Assembly (NCBI GenBank): GCA_014905825.1
Contig: JACGCN010000037.1
Span: forward strand, 372,001-436,000
Source: Lyophyllum atratum
Taxonomy: Eukaryota > Basidiomycota > Agaricomycetes > Agaricales > Lyophyllaceae
Length of the DNA: 64,000 nucleotides
Direction of reading: 5' to 3'
This document shows positions 36,296-46,496 of this stretch, in pieces. Position 1 is the first letter of the stretch, and the number at the start of each line of letters is the position of its first letter. Under the pieces are notes generated by a model that ran no database searches, was not told the DNA's origin, and was given only the letters and a program-made list of their open reading frames with translations. The translations under genes and the position numbers were made by a program.

Positions 36296-37166
36296 ATGTC
36301 GGCCACCATCCTCCCTGGCACCAGCGTCCCAGCACAACATGTGAACCTCAAACTCGGGCCAGGTCTTCTTCAAAGCTCCAGCGCCAGCGAGGCCGGCCCA
36401 AGCATCATCGCGACGCGAGCAGGCACTCTAAATCACTCATCAAATGGCAGCAAATGGTGGGTTGAAAGCAATTCGCGACGCGTTCGTATTCACACTGTAC
36501 CGTATGTTTTTCATTGACTGAACAGAAGGAGGACCACAGTACATCCCTGCACCGCAGGAATCTGTGATCGGAGTGATCATACAAAAAGTTGGAGAAGGCT
36601 TCCGGGTCGACATTGGATCTGCACACTATGCGTCGCTGGATGCCCTTGCGTTTGAGGGTGCTACGAAGCGGAATAAACCAAACCTGAAGGTGCGTCTCGC
36701 TGTCACTCTAGTATTTTCCGACGAAGGCTCAAATATGGAACTTCAGGTTGGGTGCCTCGTCTATGCTCGCGTCTCATTGGCGCATAAAGATATGGAGCCA
36801 GAACTGGAGTGTTTTGGTGCTCAGACGCGGAAGTCTGAAGGATTCGGGGAAGTCAAGGGTGGATTCTTGGTGAGGTGCAGTTTGAAAATGTGTCGCGAGT
36901 AAGTGCTGCTCGCTCAGTTGCTCGACGTACTGGTTGAACATCCCAATTCAAGTCTTCTGGATCCAAAGCACTTCCTACTTCCCCTGCTTGGTGCGAGATT
37001 TCCCCTCGAAGCAGCTGTCGGGATGAATGGACGCATCTGGGTGAGCGCTAAGGAACCAAGACAGATTATTACCATTTCGCGATGTATCGAGGCAGTCGAT
37101 CCAGATGGGGGTGGAATGGACGAGTTGGGCGTAAAGGCATTATTGGGGACACTAGATGTACAGTGA
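36296..37166 (+). CDS. RRP40: RNA exosome cap subunit RRP40 (EXOSC3)
   Basis: Starts MSATILPGTSVPAQHVNLKL at 36296. Exon 1 ends NGSKWWVESNSRR at a GTTCGT donor and rejoins YIPAPQESVIGVIIQKVGEG, a highly conserved RRP40 sequence. The S1 domain continues FRVDIGSAHYASLDALAFEG, and the KH region includes CGMNGRIW-like VGMNGRIWVSAKEPRQIITI. It ends ALLGTLDVQ. Known role: one of three S1/KH cap proteins of the exosome core in nucleus and cytoplasm. Head-to-head with VPS37 (81 bp between ATGs) and convergent with EAF6 (116 bp between stops). Confidence 0.92.
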
Positions 37167-37282
37167 GTGGCTATGGGTGTATTGGTACATATAAACTATT
37201 TACAAGATAAATCCTAATCTGCGGGGCTAATCTCTTGAGCGAAAGCGACAAAGAAACGGGGGGAACGCACAACCATAATACA

Positions 37283-37985
37283 TCAATCATCGTCCGTTAT
37301 GCGTGACCTTTTCGTAGGTCTTCTTGAGGAAGTGCTAGCCGCACTTACAATTTCCTCATCGCTATCGCCGTTGCTCCTGAGGCTCACACTGGTACGCTTC
37401 CTTCTTTGATACTCTCTGTCCCGTATCTTCTTCTGCTGGGCCACGGAGAGCTCTTGCGTTCTCGTAGCTGGTGGTACGATTACAGTAGTAACGCCTGGTG
37501 TTGGTTGTTTGTGGTAATCGTCGTTCGTAGCAGTCGATTCTTCCCCTTCTCCTAAGAGATCAAGAGACTTGAAGTGCAAAAGAATGCGTTACTTGTATAT
37601 GACCGCAAGTAGTATACGCGCACATGGACGCACCTTTTGGTATGTCAAGCTGCTCTTCGAGAACAGCCGGTCCTGGTCATTGATCTCGTACTTTCTCCTC
37701 CCTGTCGTTTGGTTCTTGAGATAACCGTCAAATCCCTGGATAATGTTTCCTCCACTGTGTGCTGCTGTTTCCGTCAGGTAGTTCGCTTCCAAGTTGTAGA
37801 TCTGAACCTCAACAGTGGCCTACAGAGCTGTGTGTATGAGAAGTGTTAGACGGGTATAGGTCTCCGGAACGTACAAGCTGCTTGTCGGCCTGTCGCTTTT
37901 TTGGCAGCGCCTTCTTTAGCTCATTCTTCAGCGCCTCGTAGCGCGATTTTTCTTCTGCAGACGGCACAGGTCCAGCTTCTGCCAT
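37283..37985 (-). CDS. EAF6: NuA4 histone acetyltransferase subunit EAF6
   Basis: Starts MAEAGPVPSAEEKSRYEALK, followed by NELKKALPKKRQADKQL, an intron, then VEVQIYNLEANYLTETA, HSGGNIIQGFDGYLKNQTTG and RRKYEINDQDRLFSKSSLTY, the full Eaf6 domain. The C-terminal exon is a Ser/Arg-rich tail ending RPTKRSRITDDD with likely nuclear localisation signals. Known role: accessory subunit of NuA4 and of MYST-type acetyltransferase complexes. Head-to-head with RPT5, 104 bp between start codons. Confidence 0.92.
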
Positions 37986-38089
37986 TGGATTTGGAGGAAG
38001 GGGTAAATGTGTTTGGTCATGTTTGTGTCGAAAGGCCAGGACGCGTGTCCTCCACAACGCGTTGACCAATTTACTCTGTTCTCTTCTTC

Positions 38090-39728
38090 ATGTCTTCTCT
38101 TCCTCCCCCGAACGATCCCTCTTCCAACCCGGAGAAGAAGTCGGAGGCGGCTTCCACCTCACCCGCCCCGCCTGCAGATGCTGCGGCAATGGACACCACT
38201 TCTGATGCTCCTGCAGAGGAGACATGGGTAGACATTCCGGAAGAAATCATGTCCTTGAGCACCGATGAGATCCTGACGAGGATACGGCTCATCGAAAACG
38301 ATATCAAGGTGTGTACACATCGCTGGTCCACTCTTCGGAAACACATTTAGGTCATCCCAGGTTATGAGGTCAGAAACTACACGGCTACAGCACGAACAGA
38401 GTGTGATGAAGGAGAAGATTCGGGATAACGGAGAGAAGATCAAGCAGAACAAGGTCCTGCCCTACTTGGTCGGAAACATTGTCGAGGTGCGTTCATTGTT
38501 CGCCGTAGCTCGACGTCTTCCCAACTGGATGCACAGATTCTCGAAGTCGACCCTGAGATCGAAGAGGATGGTGCAAACCAAGACTTGGACTCCATGCGCA
38601 AAGGAAAATGCGCCGTCATCAAAACCTCCACCCGCCAAACCGTCTTCCTCCCTCTCATCGGCCTTGTCCCTCCAGAGAAACTTGAACCTGGCGATCTCGT
38701 CGGTGTCAACAAAGACTCTTACCTTGTTCTCGATACTCTTCCTGCTGAATTTGACTCGCGTGTGAAAGCTATGGAGGTCGATGAAAGGCCAACAGAGACA
38801 TACACCGATATCGGAGGGCTAGAGAAGCAGATTGAAGAATTGGTTGAGGCAATTGTTCTTCCTATGGAGCAGGCAGACAAGTTCAAGACCTTAGGTATCC
38901 GCCCACCGAAAGGATGCCTTATGTATGGACCCCCTGGTGCGTTACCATTCCCTCCCACCTATGGCCAGGATCTAATGGTTCTATCCTACTAGGTACGGGT
39001 AAAACGCTGCTTGCCCGTGCATGTGCGGCTTCAACCAAGGCGTGCTACCTCAAACTCGCTGGCCCTTCTCTCGTGCAAATGTTCATTGGTGATGGTGCTA
39101 AGCTTGTGCGCGACGCGTTCGCGCTCGCTAAAGAGAAGGCACCTGCTATCATCTTTATCGACGAGTTGGACGCCATCGGAACAAAACGTTTCGACTCCGA
39201 GAAGAGTGGTGACAGAGAGGTGCAGAGAACCATGCTTGAACTTCTCAACCAGCTAGATGGGTTCAGCAGTGATGAACGAATCAAGGTACATTCCCCCTCG
39301 AGTTGCATAGACATAATTAACCTATTTGCTTCGTAAGGTGATTGCTGCCACGAACCGAATCGATATCCTGGACCCCGCCCTTCTGCGTTCCGGTCGTCTC
39401 GACAGGAAGATCGAATTCCCTTTGCCAAATGAATCTGCCCGTGCCAGGATTCTCGAGATTCACTCACGCAAGATGACAATATCGCCTGATGTTAACTACG
39501 ATGAGCTGGCACGGAGTACGGATGAGTTTAACGCTGCGCAGCTGAAGGCTGTTTGTGTGGAAGCTGGAATGATTGCGCTGAGAGAGGGAGCGACGAAATT
39601 AGGACACGAGCACTTCCTCAGTGGGATCTCAGAGGGTGAGCCTCATCTTTTGAAAGGGACGGCATCCATGCTGATTATGTTGTTCAGTGCAAAGCAAGAA
39701 GAAAAACAATCTCATGTATTTCGCGTAG
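38090..39728 (+). CDS. RPT5: 26S proteasome regulatory AAA-ATPase subunit RPT5
   Basis: Starts [20 protein letters not shown], with a coiled-coil N-terminus ([12 protein letters not shown]...[16 protein letters not shown]). The OB-fold region includes [20 protein letters not shown]. The ATPase has Walker A GPPGTGKT split by an intron after GPPG, Walker [13 protein letters not shown], and [20 protein letters not shown] with the arginine fingers. The last exon, after a donor GTGAGC, gives [13 protein letters not shown]. The final tripeptide YFA differs from the usual hydrophobic-Tyr-X ending of RPT5. Known role: base of the 19S particle; its C-terminus docks into the 20S alpha ring to open the gate. 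Confidence 0.96.
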
Positions 39729-40386
39729 TGTTCGGTCCTGTGTTGGCACTATTAGACCTGGTTTTTATGTTATCTTGTTTTGTCGACGGTTTCATGAGTG
39801 TTTGGGTTTTGAGCCGCTTTACAGAGATCTACCGCCCTGGGGCTAGTCTCGATACCAGCCGTTACGGATATGGTACACTGTTGGGGTGTATCTTGGTAGT
39901 AATTACCCACCAAAAACAGTCCAAAAACAAAACTTCCGATTTTTCTGATTTAACATTGTGTTCTCCTCTCTGATTGAACATCGCGAATTACGAACAAGGC
40001 GACTGGGTTCGAGTCTACCCTGGGGCCGGCTTCCAGTCTAAGGCTTCTCTGGTCCCACACAGTTCGCCACTTCATTGCAGGGATGTCTATTTCGGGTACG
40101 GTCGCGAAAATTGCAGACTGATTTCACGGCTTATCCATATATCAAAGATAGCAATCAATCCTCGAAGCTAGAAACGTCTTCACCTTGCTCGTCACCGTTA
40201 TATGAGGCGTTCATTAAACGAATGGTGCTTATCGCGAGCTCTAGCATATTTGAAACTTGAAGAGTAAGTACAGAGCAAGTACAGATTAGTACAATAACGG
40301 TATAGACTTTATGGGAGTGGTGAGATGTGGATATAGATGTATGAGTACGCTTGCATTTCCTTCCTGGATCCTTATAGACTGTGGTA
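39729..40386. other. convergent intergenic region carrying a dispersed repeat
   Basis: Lies between the RPT5 and acyltransferase stop codons; apart from the repeat at 39848-39975 no gene is seen. A tRNA-like GGGTTCGAGTC near 40006 was rejected because the stem does not pair. Confidence 0.5.
39848..39975 (+). repeat. dispersed repeat, copy B (LTR-like fragment)
   Basis: Shares the ordered blocks described for 17455-17558 in the opposite orientation, with an extra stretch of about 25 bp between CAGCCGTTACGGATAT and GTAATTAC. No target duplication or coding remnant was found around it. Confidence 0.6.
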
Positions 40387-41699
40387 TTACTTCTGTAGGT
40401 TGATGTGAACCAATTTTAGGAGGATGGGGAGCAGCAGCAGTCTGACGGGACTGAGGAATGGCGGAATCACCATCCCACCACCAAGTCCCCGACGATGCCA
40501 TGCATCCACTGTGAAGTATGAGCCTATTTTAATGGAGCAAGATGATACTGGAATGAGACTCACCCATAGGCTGGGCTGCGATGAACAGTATGAAATAAAC
40601 CCAAAGCCTTCCAGGCCAGCCCCCCACGCGTCGCCCAGTGAACTTTCTCCAAAACCGCTCGAGTATTAATATTGGACCTTGCATCGTGAAGAATAACGAT
40701 ACGGTGTGATTGAACCCTCTTCCCATAGAATACATCGCGCATTCATGGAACAGTCCCGAAGCGATGAAGGCACCAAAAAGCATGCCGAGATCCCCAGCCA
40801 GCCATTTACCGGGATATCCCCCGAGCACGAGGAAGGTCTGCCGCAGAAGCTGGTGCCAGTGCTTGGACCACAGGGTGTGCATCGAGTCAGCACTCCACGG
40901 ATCGTCCATTACTGGCGGCCATGAAGTAGGGGAGCTGTTGAGACAGCCAACTGCAATGAAAGTTATAAGGTCGTAGACCATCCCAAAGCCTGCCAATAGA
41001 GCTGAGCCTGTCAGCATATGGATCAGGGTCGCAACTATATATCGCCAAAACGGTTGCAGGTTCTGGTAGAACATGGTACCGCCCATTGGTGTTCCAACGC
41101 CGGGAAATAGCTTGAGGGAAGATTCCAGAAGATCTAGTAAGATGAAGTTTTGAGCGAAGGACAGGAGAGTGGCCCGTAGGAAAGCTTGTCGCTCGAGCGG
41201 CCTCGTGTGTTTAGGTATATGTACACCCTGCCCGAATTTCCATTGCAGGCCGCGCAGGGTGTGCATAAGTTCTACGGCGTCGTAGAGCCCAGTCGGGACA
41301 AAAGCCAAGCCTCGCTGGGGAGCAGCGCCAGCTTGGCCATTTGCCGTTTCTTTCCCCTTCGTCTCGCCTAGCCGCATTTCTCCAACCTTCAGCATGCCTT
41401 CTTTGTTAAAAGCATATTCCAGTGTCTTTGCGATCGTGACCGCAGCAAGAAGACCTTGACCAAGGTTCGTGATTCAACCCCACTCGGTATTCATCTGTAT
41501 GCTCACATTGACCCCAATTATACACGTTGAGCTCTGGAATAGTCCATACAAAGCGGTAGGCTGAAGCCACGATCCCACACAGAGTGATCGGAAGGAGAAG
41601 CAGGCGGAATAGATAGGTACCTGGCCGGCGAGCAAGGTATGCCATGAAAAAGAATGGAATATAATATATGACTGGGTATGGCGCAGTGTGCCATGTCAT
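40387..41699 (-). CDS. wax-synthase-like membrane-bound O-acyltransferase (MBOAT_2 family)
   Basis: Starts MTWHTAPYPVIYYIPFFFMA at 41699. Hydrophobic segments follow: YLFRLLLLPITLCGIVASAY, CLLAAVTIAKTLEYAFNKEG, FAQNFILLDLLESSLKLFPG, YIVATLIHMLTGSALLAGFG, LAGDLGMLFGAFIASGLFHE (with the likely active-site His in GLFHECAMYSMGRG) and LWVYFILFIAAQPM, and a last exon ending LLKLVHINLQK. Three exons joined by clear GT-AG introns (near 41500-41440 and 40560-40510). Family knowledge: integral ER-membrane acyltransferases transferring acyl groups to alcohols, sterols or fungal terpenoids; the substrate here is unknown. It shares a 326-bp divergent promoter with the nickel transporter. Confidence 0.8.
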
Positions 41700-42025
41700 A
41701 GGAATCCTATCCTGAAGGTCGGGTATAATGGTACGAACTGCGCAGTGGCCTGCAAAGAGTAGCCTGCGATGATATGTTGAGAGGTTCCCCGGGTGCTTTG
41801 AATTGAGAAACCTACTCCTGGTATAGTGATGGGCCCATTGTGTATTTCTACGTTGACCTCCGGTGGAGGAGGGTGTAGTGTTTGAAAGCCTCGCGGTGGC
41901 ACCAGGTGGCACCCGGTTCTTGGTTTTGTGATCGTGTTCCGAGAATAACCTGGCGCCCATTATGTAAGCAGATATGACGCAAACCCTTGTACGGTCCGCT
42001 TTCCCGCTTGCCATATGTGCCTGCA
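41700..42025. promoter_or_regulatory. shared divergent promoter of acyltransferase and nickel transporter
   Basis: 326 bp between opposing start codons. No obvious TATA box or repeated motif was picked out by eye; the role as bidirectional promoter is inferred from position. Confidence 0.4.
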
Positions 42026-44130
42026 ATGCCACCGCTTTTCTTCAAACCGACCTTGCTCGGGCGATCCTTGCTGCTTGCAATCTTGGAGTACGCATATCTC
42101 TCTGATTAATACTGAGTGGCAATTAGAGCCGTAAATGACATCCTCTCAGAGTCGTGGCAAATGCAATCTGTTGGATCGTCGCGGGCATCGCGTTTGGACG
42201 GAATCGGGACACACAACCTATACTGAGCCTAGCACTCCTGGCTTGGGTAATTACATGGATTTTATCCCTAAAATTGCATCTTCACCTCTAAATTACGACC
42301 CTAGACCCTTGGTTTAAGGCATGGTGAGTAGGTTTCATAGGGGAAGTTCGAATTGCGAAGTCAGTGATCGACCTCTGTATCCCTCGACAGCCCTGGACGC
42401 AGATCATATCAGGTCCGAGGTAGCCTTGGGCGTGGACTTTGCATACGTCGAAGCTCACTCCCAGCGTCATAGGTACCAATCAAGATGTCCAAGCTTACAT
42501 CTGACTGGCCCTCCTATTTCAAAGTGCTATCGACAACGCTACTCGTGGTCTGATCAGCTTAGGTCAACTCCCCGTCACTTGCGGGTTGTTCTTCTCGTTG
42601 GGGCATAGCACCATCGTTATAGTCGTGGTACGTGCCGCATCCCGATATCTCAGCAATGATCGCCCCATTCACTGTTAGTAGACAATAGCTATTGCCATAT
42701 CTTCCGACGTCTTTGATAAGATGCATCACGTCGGAGAAGTAGGCGGTATCGTCGGTCAGTTTCTTACCCACGGCACATGTGTATACAGATTATCTGGATT
42801 ACTCCGTTACAGGTGCGGCTGTAAGTGGATCATTTCTGTTCATCGTCGGACTTGCGAACACCGTCATCCTATGGAGAATACTCAAACAACGCTGGAGAGT
42901 AGGTGGAAAGCAATTCTGGGCCAAGTCACGTTAATTGACATCCCTCAGGACAAAATCAGGAGAAAAAGACTTACTCAGGAAGCAAGCGTTGCACTGGCAC
43001 ATCGAGAGGTCAAACCTCAACACAATCATATGCTCATGATGAGGATACTGGGGCCTATGATGAAATTCGTTGACCGTCCATGGAAGGTACACACCTTTGA
43101 CACCTCGTCAGATGGCGCCGATTTATATCATCACAGATGTATCCAGTGGGTGTTCTCTTCGGATTTGGTAAGTACCACGCCCCTCAATCGCGCCGAGCAT
43201 CCGTCCAGGTCTAAATCTAGTCATGAACCATCATCGTGTTCTAGGATTCGATACAGCATCATCAATCGCCCTCCTCGCACTATCCGCGATTGCCAAGCGT
43301 GGTTCCGATGGCAAGTCCATACCGTCTGCCCAGGTCATCATACTTCCTGTACGTTCGCAAATTTGTATTGGTGGCGTCAGAGCCAACTCAAGCGAGGCGC
43401 CAAGCTGCTTTTCACCGCAGGCATGTCGTTGATTGACTCGCTGGATTCTATCTTGATGCTTTACTCTTACTCTGGAATCCCTGAGCATCCATGCGCCCAG
43501 CGCCGGCCCCAGTCAGGTCCTATACAAATGAATGAAAATCTAGCCCTTCAGGAACAGGGGCATAAGACTGACGATATAACGGAAGCCCTCGTTCCGGAAA
43601 TTTCATATAAAGGCGAGGATGTAGCGCCGCCCGAACCGGGGAGCGCTGATTTCAAGGCTGTAAATGCGGCCGTAACTTTCGAGGGCGACATAGACAGCAA
43701 GGTTACGAGAGATAGGGTGGTCAAGATGAATGTCATGTCAATGCTTAGCATCCTATTGACGCTGATGAGTATTCTGGTAGCCTTCAGGTGCGTGGTAGGT
43801 CTTGGCGGAGGCACTCATCCAAAAATTAAGGTTTGCATCCGATAGTATCTCGTTGATTACCATCATGGGCCTAATTGGGGAGCAATGCGGCAAATGTCGT
43901 GGCGCTGCGGAGGCAGACGATGGTGGCGCGTTGGCTGGTAGCTGGTGGAGGGCCTGGGCAAGGGTAGGCTCAGGGGACCTTCTGCAGTTCTGCTTAATTC
44001 TCACCCACGGATTTAGGCGAACGATAATTCTGGGTACATTGGAGCGGCCATTGTAGGAGCGTTTCTTACTATCGTTGCGGGATGGTATGGAGCTCGGTGG
44101 ATGGCTCATAGGGCCGCGGCAAGAAGCTGA
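42026..44130 (+). CDS. high-affinity nickel/cobalt transporter (NiCoT/NicO family)
   Basis: Starts MPPLFFKPTLLGRSLLLAIL at 42026. Small exons then give ANAICWIVAGIAFGRN, SLALLAW, the NiCoT signature TLGLRHALDADHIS (HX4DH), AIDNATRGLISLGQLPVTCG and LFFSLGHSTIVIVV, then IAISSDVFDKMHHVGEVGGI, AAVSGSFLFIVGLANTVILW, NHMLMMRILGPMMKFVDRPW, MYPVGVLFGFGFDTASSIAL (GFDT motif) and LLFTAGMSLIDSLDSILMLY. The last exons read LITIMGLIGEQCGKC and YIGAAIVGAFLTIVAGWYGA ending HRAAARS. The exact exon in the cytosolic loop near 42950 is uncertain. Known role: energy-dependent uptake of Ni2+/Co2+ at the plasma membrane, serving for example urease. Confidence 0.92.
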
Positions 44131-44243
44131 ATTTGAAGGTCATCGTATTTTAATGATTAATCTAGTTGTGGGGGTATATGGACGACGGACGAATTTTGGT
44201 GGACAAGCTGTATTAGTAGGCGATGTATACCTGTCTCTAGGAT

Positions 44244-45579
44244 CTAAACGTTCTCAACCTGTTCCTCTAGCCAATCCCAAAGCTGTTTTCCTAGCACGGG
44301 ATCCTGTGCATCAGGACGCGGCGAGCCGATCCTGGCCCAGGGTATCAGATACTGCAATGCGTTTGGTATCAACATGTCTTGGATAGGATTTACTGGCACA
44401 TACCTTCCCATTGAGGTTAGCGCCTTCCTTCGAAGTCCCTCCCCAGAGCTGGGTCAGAGCCCCAAAGGGAACCGGGTACAAGAACCATCCCTGAAAGAAA
44501 TGGTTATCGCTATATCGCTGACGCATAACCATGCTCGCTTACCATCACCCAATTCTCGAATTTTGATGAATGACGCCAGAGGTCCGAGGCAAGTACACCG
44601 GGGTTTACGGCCATCGAAACTACACCTTGGTCTCCATACCGCCTCGCGAGTTCCGAAGCAAATACTAGGTCTCCCTGGATAAAATGCTCAGACAGAGACG
44701 ACGGATGAGCTATGGCTTCGACACACATATTTGCTCTGGTTATAAAGCGTCGAGGTGTCGACTTTGCGTCTCGCTGGCCCATCTTTGAAGGTATTGAAGT
44801 CGAGCTTGCCCATGAAATGCAACAAAGACGAGGTCGTCAGGACGCGGACATGCTTATCCGGGCAGGTTTGCGCTGTCGAGGTCAGGGTGGGAAGAAGGAG
44901 CTTTGTGAAGTAGAAATGACCGAGCACGTTGGTGCCCATCTGGAGGTCATATCCATCGGCAGTCACTAGGTCAGCGGATGGCTTCATCACGCCTCTGTCC
45001 GAAAGAATACACCGTAAGTCATGCTTCTAGTAAAGGGGGTGAGTGCGCTTGCCCGTTGTTAAATAGGATATGGAGTTCCTTCTCTTTCCTGTAGGCCAAG
45101 TCAGGCTCGCGTGCACCAGTCAATCATAGGAATGTACGCCACGCACTCCTGGAATTCAAGCGCAGCGGCCTTGACCGACTTGAGATCGGCGAGGTCCAGC
45201 TTAAGGAATACGGCTTCCTTTCCTGTCTGCTTATGCAGATCCTCGATGGCCTCCTTCGCCTTTTCTGCGCTCCGTGCCGCCAGGTACACCTTAGCATTAT
45301 GCGCTAATAGGGCCTGTTTACACGAACGCCGTCAGACGGACCTCCTCTAGGGACGGAAGCACGGGAAAACCGACCTTAACGGTTTCCTTCCCCACCCCTC
45401 TGTTCCAACGAAGTCGCCTCGTGAGTTAAACTTCTACACTAGAAGATTCGGGAATGCACGTACGTGTTCGATCCCGTAACAATCACGACCTTGCCAGCAA
45501 GGTCTGGGATATCATCGACGGAGTACGCGGCCTTGGGTGGGAGCATCTCCTTGAACATGCCGGACGCTGTGTTGCCCAT
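44244..45579 (-). CDS. short-chain dehydrogenase/reductase, retinol-dehydrogenase-like (paralogue 1)
   Basis: Starts [20 protein letters not shown] at 45579. The Rossmann motif [15 protein letters not shown] spans an intron; then [79 protein letters not shown], the catalytic Ser region [14 protein letters not shown] and the YxxxK motif in STLYNQSKY. It ends [18 protein letters not shown]. The intron inside NNGGVM (44995-45052) starts with GC (GCAAGC) instead of GT. Family role: NAD(P)H-dependent oxidoreductase; substrate unknown. A paralogue with the same layout lies at 54548-55973. Convergent with the nickel transporter, 113 bp apart. Confidence 0.88.
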
Positions 45580-46496
45580 CTTGACGATTTGTGATTGTAA
45601 TTACGATAGAGGAAAAGGGTGTTGTAGCGGACTCGGACGGTGAGCAAGAGGGGATGGCGAGAGCCTTTGTATGCATTTTTTTGTGAGGCAGTGCGCAGCG
45701 TAGCGCCGGTCGACATGTCCCCGGCGCAATTTGATATCATATGTGATAAGTTGAAATAAACTTCTACGCGTCGCGTAGTAAGTATCTGCGGTGACGAGCT
45801 GTAACGAGCCACAGGGGGTGTTGCCGAGGAATACGGAGACGGGCGGCACAAATTTCGGGGCCCTGCAGAAGATAACCTAGCCTTGACCTATCCATATGTC
45901 GGCTCCCCACTTGGCAGTAATGTGTCTGCTTCATTGACAGTTTGAAAGCAGTCTGATCATGGCCGTTTCAAGCACGTTTCAAGCGAATCAGTACCTATAT
46001 CAGCCCGCGCACGCGTCCCTCATCCCGCCTTGATGCATCAGCTCATCCGAAGGTTAACGCTGATCGGTCGCGAAAGAATACCGACATCCTCATGCATTCT
46101 GCATCTTAAATCATCTGAGTGTTCAGGAGGCTTTATTTAGGTTGATGATAGATAAGAACCATGTATAGTACCGACAGGTGGAGGTTAAGTATACTATGTA
46201 CATCAAGAAGGTAGGTGAGGCCGTGTTTAACATAGAAAAAGATGATGGGGGAGGGGAGGTGCGACAGTCTCATGAGATCATGGCAGATTCGTACAAGGAC
46301 AGTAATAGCAGGAGCGGGGCGGGTGATACACAGTGTTTTATTCGAGGGAAGGGAGAGCGAGACAAGGAACGAGAGCAGAAAGGAACCGGACCAGACGACA
46401 AAAAGGGGACCAGCATAAAGTGTGGGTACGTTGGGATACAAAAGAGGGAAACTTTTCGACCTGGAAATAGAAACCAATCCATCCTCCGCGATCTCT
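45580..46496. other. intergenic, upstream of the dehydrogenase and 3' of MCM1
   Basis: 917 bp; no supported gene. The part next to 46496 is presumably the MCM1 3'-UTR. Confidence 0.4.

Noticed and set aside
39990..40030. tRNA-like T-arm sequence (GGGTTCGAGTCTACC)
   Set aside because: The arms around TTCGAGT do not pair, and no acceptor stem or A-box lies at the right distance.
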